Assembly (NCBI GenBank): GCA_965602655.1 | Contig: CBFCZE010000124.1 | Span: 1 to 8,040, forward strand | Direction of reading: 5' to 3' | Origin: JAAERC01 sp965602655 | GTDB taxonomy: Bacteria; Zixibacteria; MSB-5A5; GN15; PGXB01 | Length of the DNA stretch: 8,040 bases | In this document: positions 6,317 to 8,040 of the stretch, one piece after another | Layout of the letters: every line of letters starts with the position of its first letter | How positions within the stretch are numbered: the first letter of the stretch is position 1 | Program-made: the position numbers and the translations under genes | Notes under the pieces: model-generated | The model's input: only the letters and a program-made list of their open reading frames with translations | Databases searched by the model: none | Told to the model about the DNA's origin: nothing

Positions 6317-7195
6317 GTGAAGAAACAGATTGCATTTCAGATTCTGCCCGTTATTCTCCTCACAATAACGATAACCCTAATCCTTAATTCTCAGGCATTT
6401 GCCCAGGATTTTGGCGATTCGATTTTTATCACTCAACGAACGACTGTCCTCATTTTTTTAGTAGTTTTTTCCGGAGCCGTTCTGCTTTACACCAAGTGGG
6501 CCAAAGCCGGCAAAAAACTGTTTATCCGCAAAATTGCAGGAGTTGATGCGGTCGAGGATGCGGTCGGCCGAGCAACCGAGATGGGCAAACCGGTGCTTTT
6601 TATCCCCGGTATTTCCGATGTCGAGGATATTGAAACAATCGCCGGTATCGCCATATTGGGCCGGGTAGCGCGCGTAACCGCACAGTATGAAACGCCGCTT
6701 CGAGTTCCGGTTCGATACCCGATGGTTCTGGCTGCCTCGCAGGAGGTTGTCGAGCAAGCCTATATCGAAATGGGCAAAGCTGATTCATATGATAAAGATA
6801 CGGTTCGTTATGTCGCCGGTGAGCAGTTTGCATTTACCGCGACTGTTAACGGTATGATGATGCGAGAACGCCCCGCCGCCAATATCTATATGGGCGGATT
6901 TTTTGCCGAATCGCTTCTTTTGGCCGAAACCGGTAACGCCGCCGGAGCTATTCAGATTGCCGGAACGGCGCGCCCTGAACAACTCCCGTTTTTTGTCGCC
7001 GCCTGCGATTTCACTTTGATGGGCGAGGAGCTATACGCCGCCTCGAGTTATCTCAGCCATGAACCGCTTCTGCTGGGTGGATTAAAGGGTCAGGATTTTG
7101 TAAAGATAGTGCTTGTTATAATAATATTGATTGGCACCATTCTGGTAACATTTGACATAGGAAATTGGTACATCAACCTGTTTGATGTTCCATAA
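6317..7195 (+). CDS. DUF6754-like membrane-anchored protein, unknown function
   Basis: A 292-residue protein if it starts at the GTG at 6317. This start gives a textbook signal peptide (MKKQ, hydrophobic core 8-24, SQAFA ahead of Gln30) and fits the promoter; the in-frame TTG at 6239 lies upstream of the promoter and is rejected. A second hydrophobic helix (42-59) is followed by a basic stretch KWAKAGKKLFIRK, then a compact domain (about 72-255) and a C-terminal helix (262-279). The domain carries strongly patterned blocks: EDAVGRATEMGKPVLFIPG (80-98), TIAGIAILGRVAR (107-119), AANIYMGGFFAESLLLAETG (187-206), AIQIAGTARPEQLPFFVAACD (211-231) and GEELYAASSYL (236-246). From memory this pattern is that of DUF6754 proteins of Zixibacteria, Chloroflexi and similar bacteria; the function is unknown. 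The basic segment after helix two suggests that the domain faces the cytoplasm. It is the first gene of a tightly packed set and ends 6 nt before the next start. Confidence 0.8.
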   Translation: MKKQIAFQILPVILLTITITLILNSQAFAQDFGDSIFITQRTTVLIFLVVFSGAVLLYTKWAKAGKKLFIRKIAGVDAVEDAVGRATEMGKPVLFIPGISDVEDIETIAGIAILGRVARVTAQYETPLRVPVRYPMVLAASQEVVEQAYIEMGKADSYDKDTVRYVAGEQFAFTATVNGMMMRERPAANIYMGGFFAESLLLAETGNAAGAIQIAGTARPEQLPFFVAACDFTLMGEELYAASSYLSHEPLLLGGLKGQDFVKIVLVIIILIGTILVTFDIGNWYINLFDVP

Positions 7196-7201
7196 ATTTT
7201 G

Positions 7202-7909
7202 ATGCGAACGACCATCCCGATTATAGTGGCCTTTCTGGCCGGCACCCTGCTGGTGGTTAGCTTCTTTTTCAATCCGGAAAAAATATGGATTGGTGACGCC
7301 AAAGAAGTTGTTCTGCAATGGATGACTATTGTCGGCGGTTTTGCATTGGTTCTTGGAGTCGTTTCAATCGTTCGGGTGAATGCCCGGGCTGTTCAGCGCA
7401 AAAACGAAGGTTGGTTCTATAAGTTGATGACCGTTATTTCGGTTTTCGCAATGGCTATCCCAGCCATGATGCCGGTTACCAAAGAATCTTTCGGCGGATC
7501 AATTTTTTACAGCATCTTCCCCGAAAGCTGGATGCCACTTTTGGGTACCGGCAGTAATTCTTTTTATGACTGGCTGTTTAATTATGTCGATGCCCCGATG
7601 ATGGAAACGATGTTTGCGATGCTCGCGTTTTATATTGCCTCAGCCGCCTATCGTGCTTTTCGGGCACGCAGTGCAGAAGCAACACTTTTATTATTCACGG
7701 CAACGCTGGTCATGCTCTGGCGGGTTCCGATGGGTGAGGCATTCCTGCGGTTATTCAGCGATAACCTCCCCAGCTATATCAACACCTATGTGATGGGCGG
7801 GTTTAATGTCGCGGTTCAACGCGGAATTATCATCGGTGCCGCTCTGGGAGCAGCTTCGATGTCACTGCGGATAATTCTTGGTATCGAACGAACTTATATG
7901 GGTAAATAA
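7202..7909 (+). CDS. Polytopic membrane protein of the DUF6754-like cassette
   Basis: A 235-residue integral inner-membrane protein with about six hydrophobic helices at residues 3-23, 36-58, 73-92, 133-152, 158-175 and 205-228. Arg/Lys-rich loops follow the second helix (RVNARAVQRKNEG, 58-70) and the fourth (RAFRARS, 151-157), which places those loops in the cytoplasm. A longer segment between helices three and four (93-132, with SWMPLLGTGSNSFYDW) would then be periplasmic. No transporter or enzyme motif is recognised. The ATG at 7202 is chosen over the adjacent in-frame TTG at 7199. Neither has a visible ribosome site, and the gene starts 6 nt after the upstream stop, so coupled translation is likely. 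Because it is sandwiched between two other membrane-anchored products, it probably forms a complex with them (inference from layout only). Confidence 0.8.
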   Translation: MRTTIPIIVAFLAGTLLVVSFFFNPEKIWIGDAKEVVLQWMTIVGGFALVLGVVSIVRVNARAVQRKNEGWFYKLMTVISVFAMAIPAMMPVTKESFGGSIFYSIFPESWMPLLGTGSNSFYDWLFNYVDAPMMETMFAMLAFYIASAAYRAFRARSAEATLLLFTATLVMLWRVPMGEAFLRLFSDNLPSYINTYVMGGFNVAVQRGIIIGAALGAASMSLRIILGIERTYMGK

Positions 7910-7912
7910 AAG

Positions 7913-8040
7913 ATGGATATCTGGGAAAAATTACAAGCTATAGATCGCCGCTGGATTTATCTTCTGATGTTTCTGTCGATTCTTTTCCCGACAATTTTTG
8001 TGATAAAATTCCCGATTGAGCTTACACCCGAAGCGGAGCA
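7913..8040 (+). CDS. Start of a third membrane-anchored protein of the cassette (truncated by window edge)
   Basis: An open frame of 42 complete codons begins at the ATG 3 nt after the preceding stop and runs off the right edge. It encodes MDIWEKLQAIDRRWIYLLMF and continues with a hydrophobic helix (about residues 14-32), then the polar FPIELTPEAE. This is an N-terminal membrane anchor with a short basic cytoplasmic lead (Arg12, Arg13), so the remainder would project outside the inner membrane. Its spacing and direction make it part of the same operon. The visible part is too short to assign a family. Confidence 0.7.
   Translation, partial: MDIWEKLQAIDRRWIYLLMFLSILFPTIFVIKFPIELTPEAE

Noticed and set aside
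7199..7201. TTG start for the polytopic membrane protein
   Set aside because: An ATG follows directly as the next codon, and there is no ribosome site to favour the TTG.

Overview
The window looks like chromosomal DNA of an uncultured-type Gram-negative bacterium. The two lipoprotein-like products and the strong Shine-Dalgarno/sigma70 signals fit that picture. The mixed base composition and a gene that I recall as DUF6754-type suggest a lineage such as candidate division Zixibacteria or another FCB-like or Chloroflexi-adjacent phylum. That placement is an inference from remembered protein similarity, not something the sequence proves. No rRNA, tRNA, CRISPR array, transposase or integrase was found.

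Layout. (1) 1-699, minus strand: the N-terminal 233 codons of tilS (tRNA-Ile lysidine synthetase), running off the left edge. (2) About 720-2760: an AT-rich stretch with three orphan genes. These are a zinc-ribbon plus DUF4145-like cytoplasmic protein (823-1497), and a one-base-overlapping pair of small predicted lipoproteins (1632-2195, 2195-2743) driven by a good promoter at 1578-1607. A large cruciform-type palindrome lies between them (1509-1547). (3) 2778-5184: a monocistronic-looking purL unit with a near-consensus promoter, a roughly 100-nt leader containing a second palindrome, the 744-residue PurL, and a hairpin/T-run terminator. Neither purS nor purQ is in view. (4) 5203-6141: a two-domain GNAT acetyltransferase with a perfect AGGAGG ribosome site. 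(5) 6281-8040: an extended -10 promoter placed so that the transcript would start almost at the GTG codon, followed by a tightly packed set of membrane genes: a DUF6754-like protein with a signal peptide and two membrane anchors, a six-helix membrane protein, and the start of a third membrane-anchored protein cut by the right edge.

The housekeeping genes (tilS, purL) are solidly identified. The most interesting region is the 3'-terminal membrane cassette. Its first gene has a compact, highly patterned cytoplasmic or periplasmic domain of unknown function, its genes are only 3-6 nt apart with no visible ribosome sites, and its promoter suggests leaderless expression. The AT-rich orphan island and the two palindromes are secondary points of interest.
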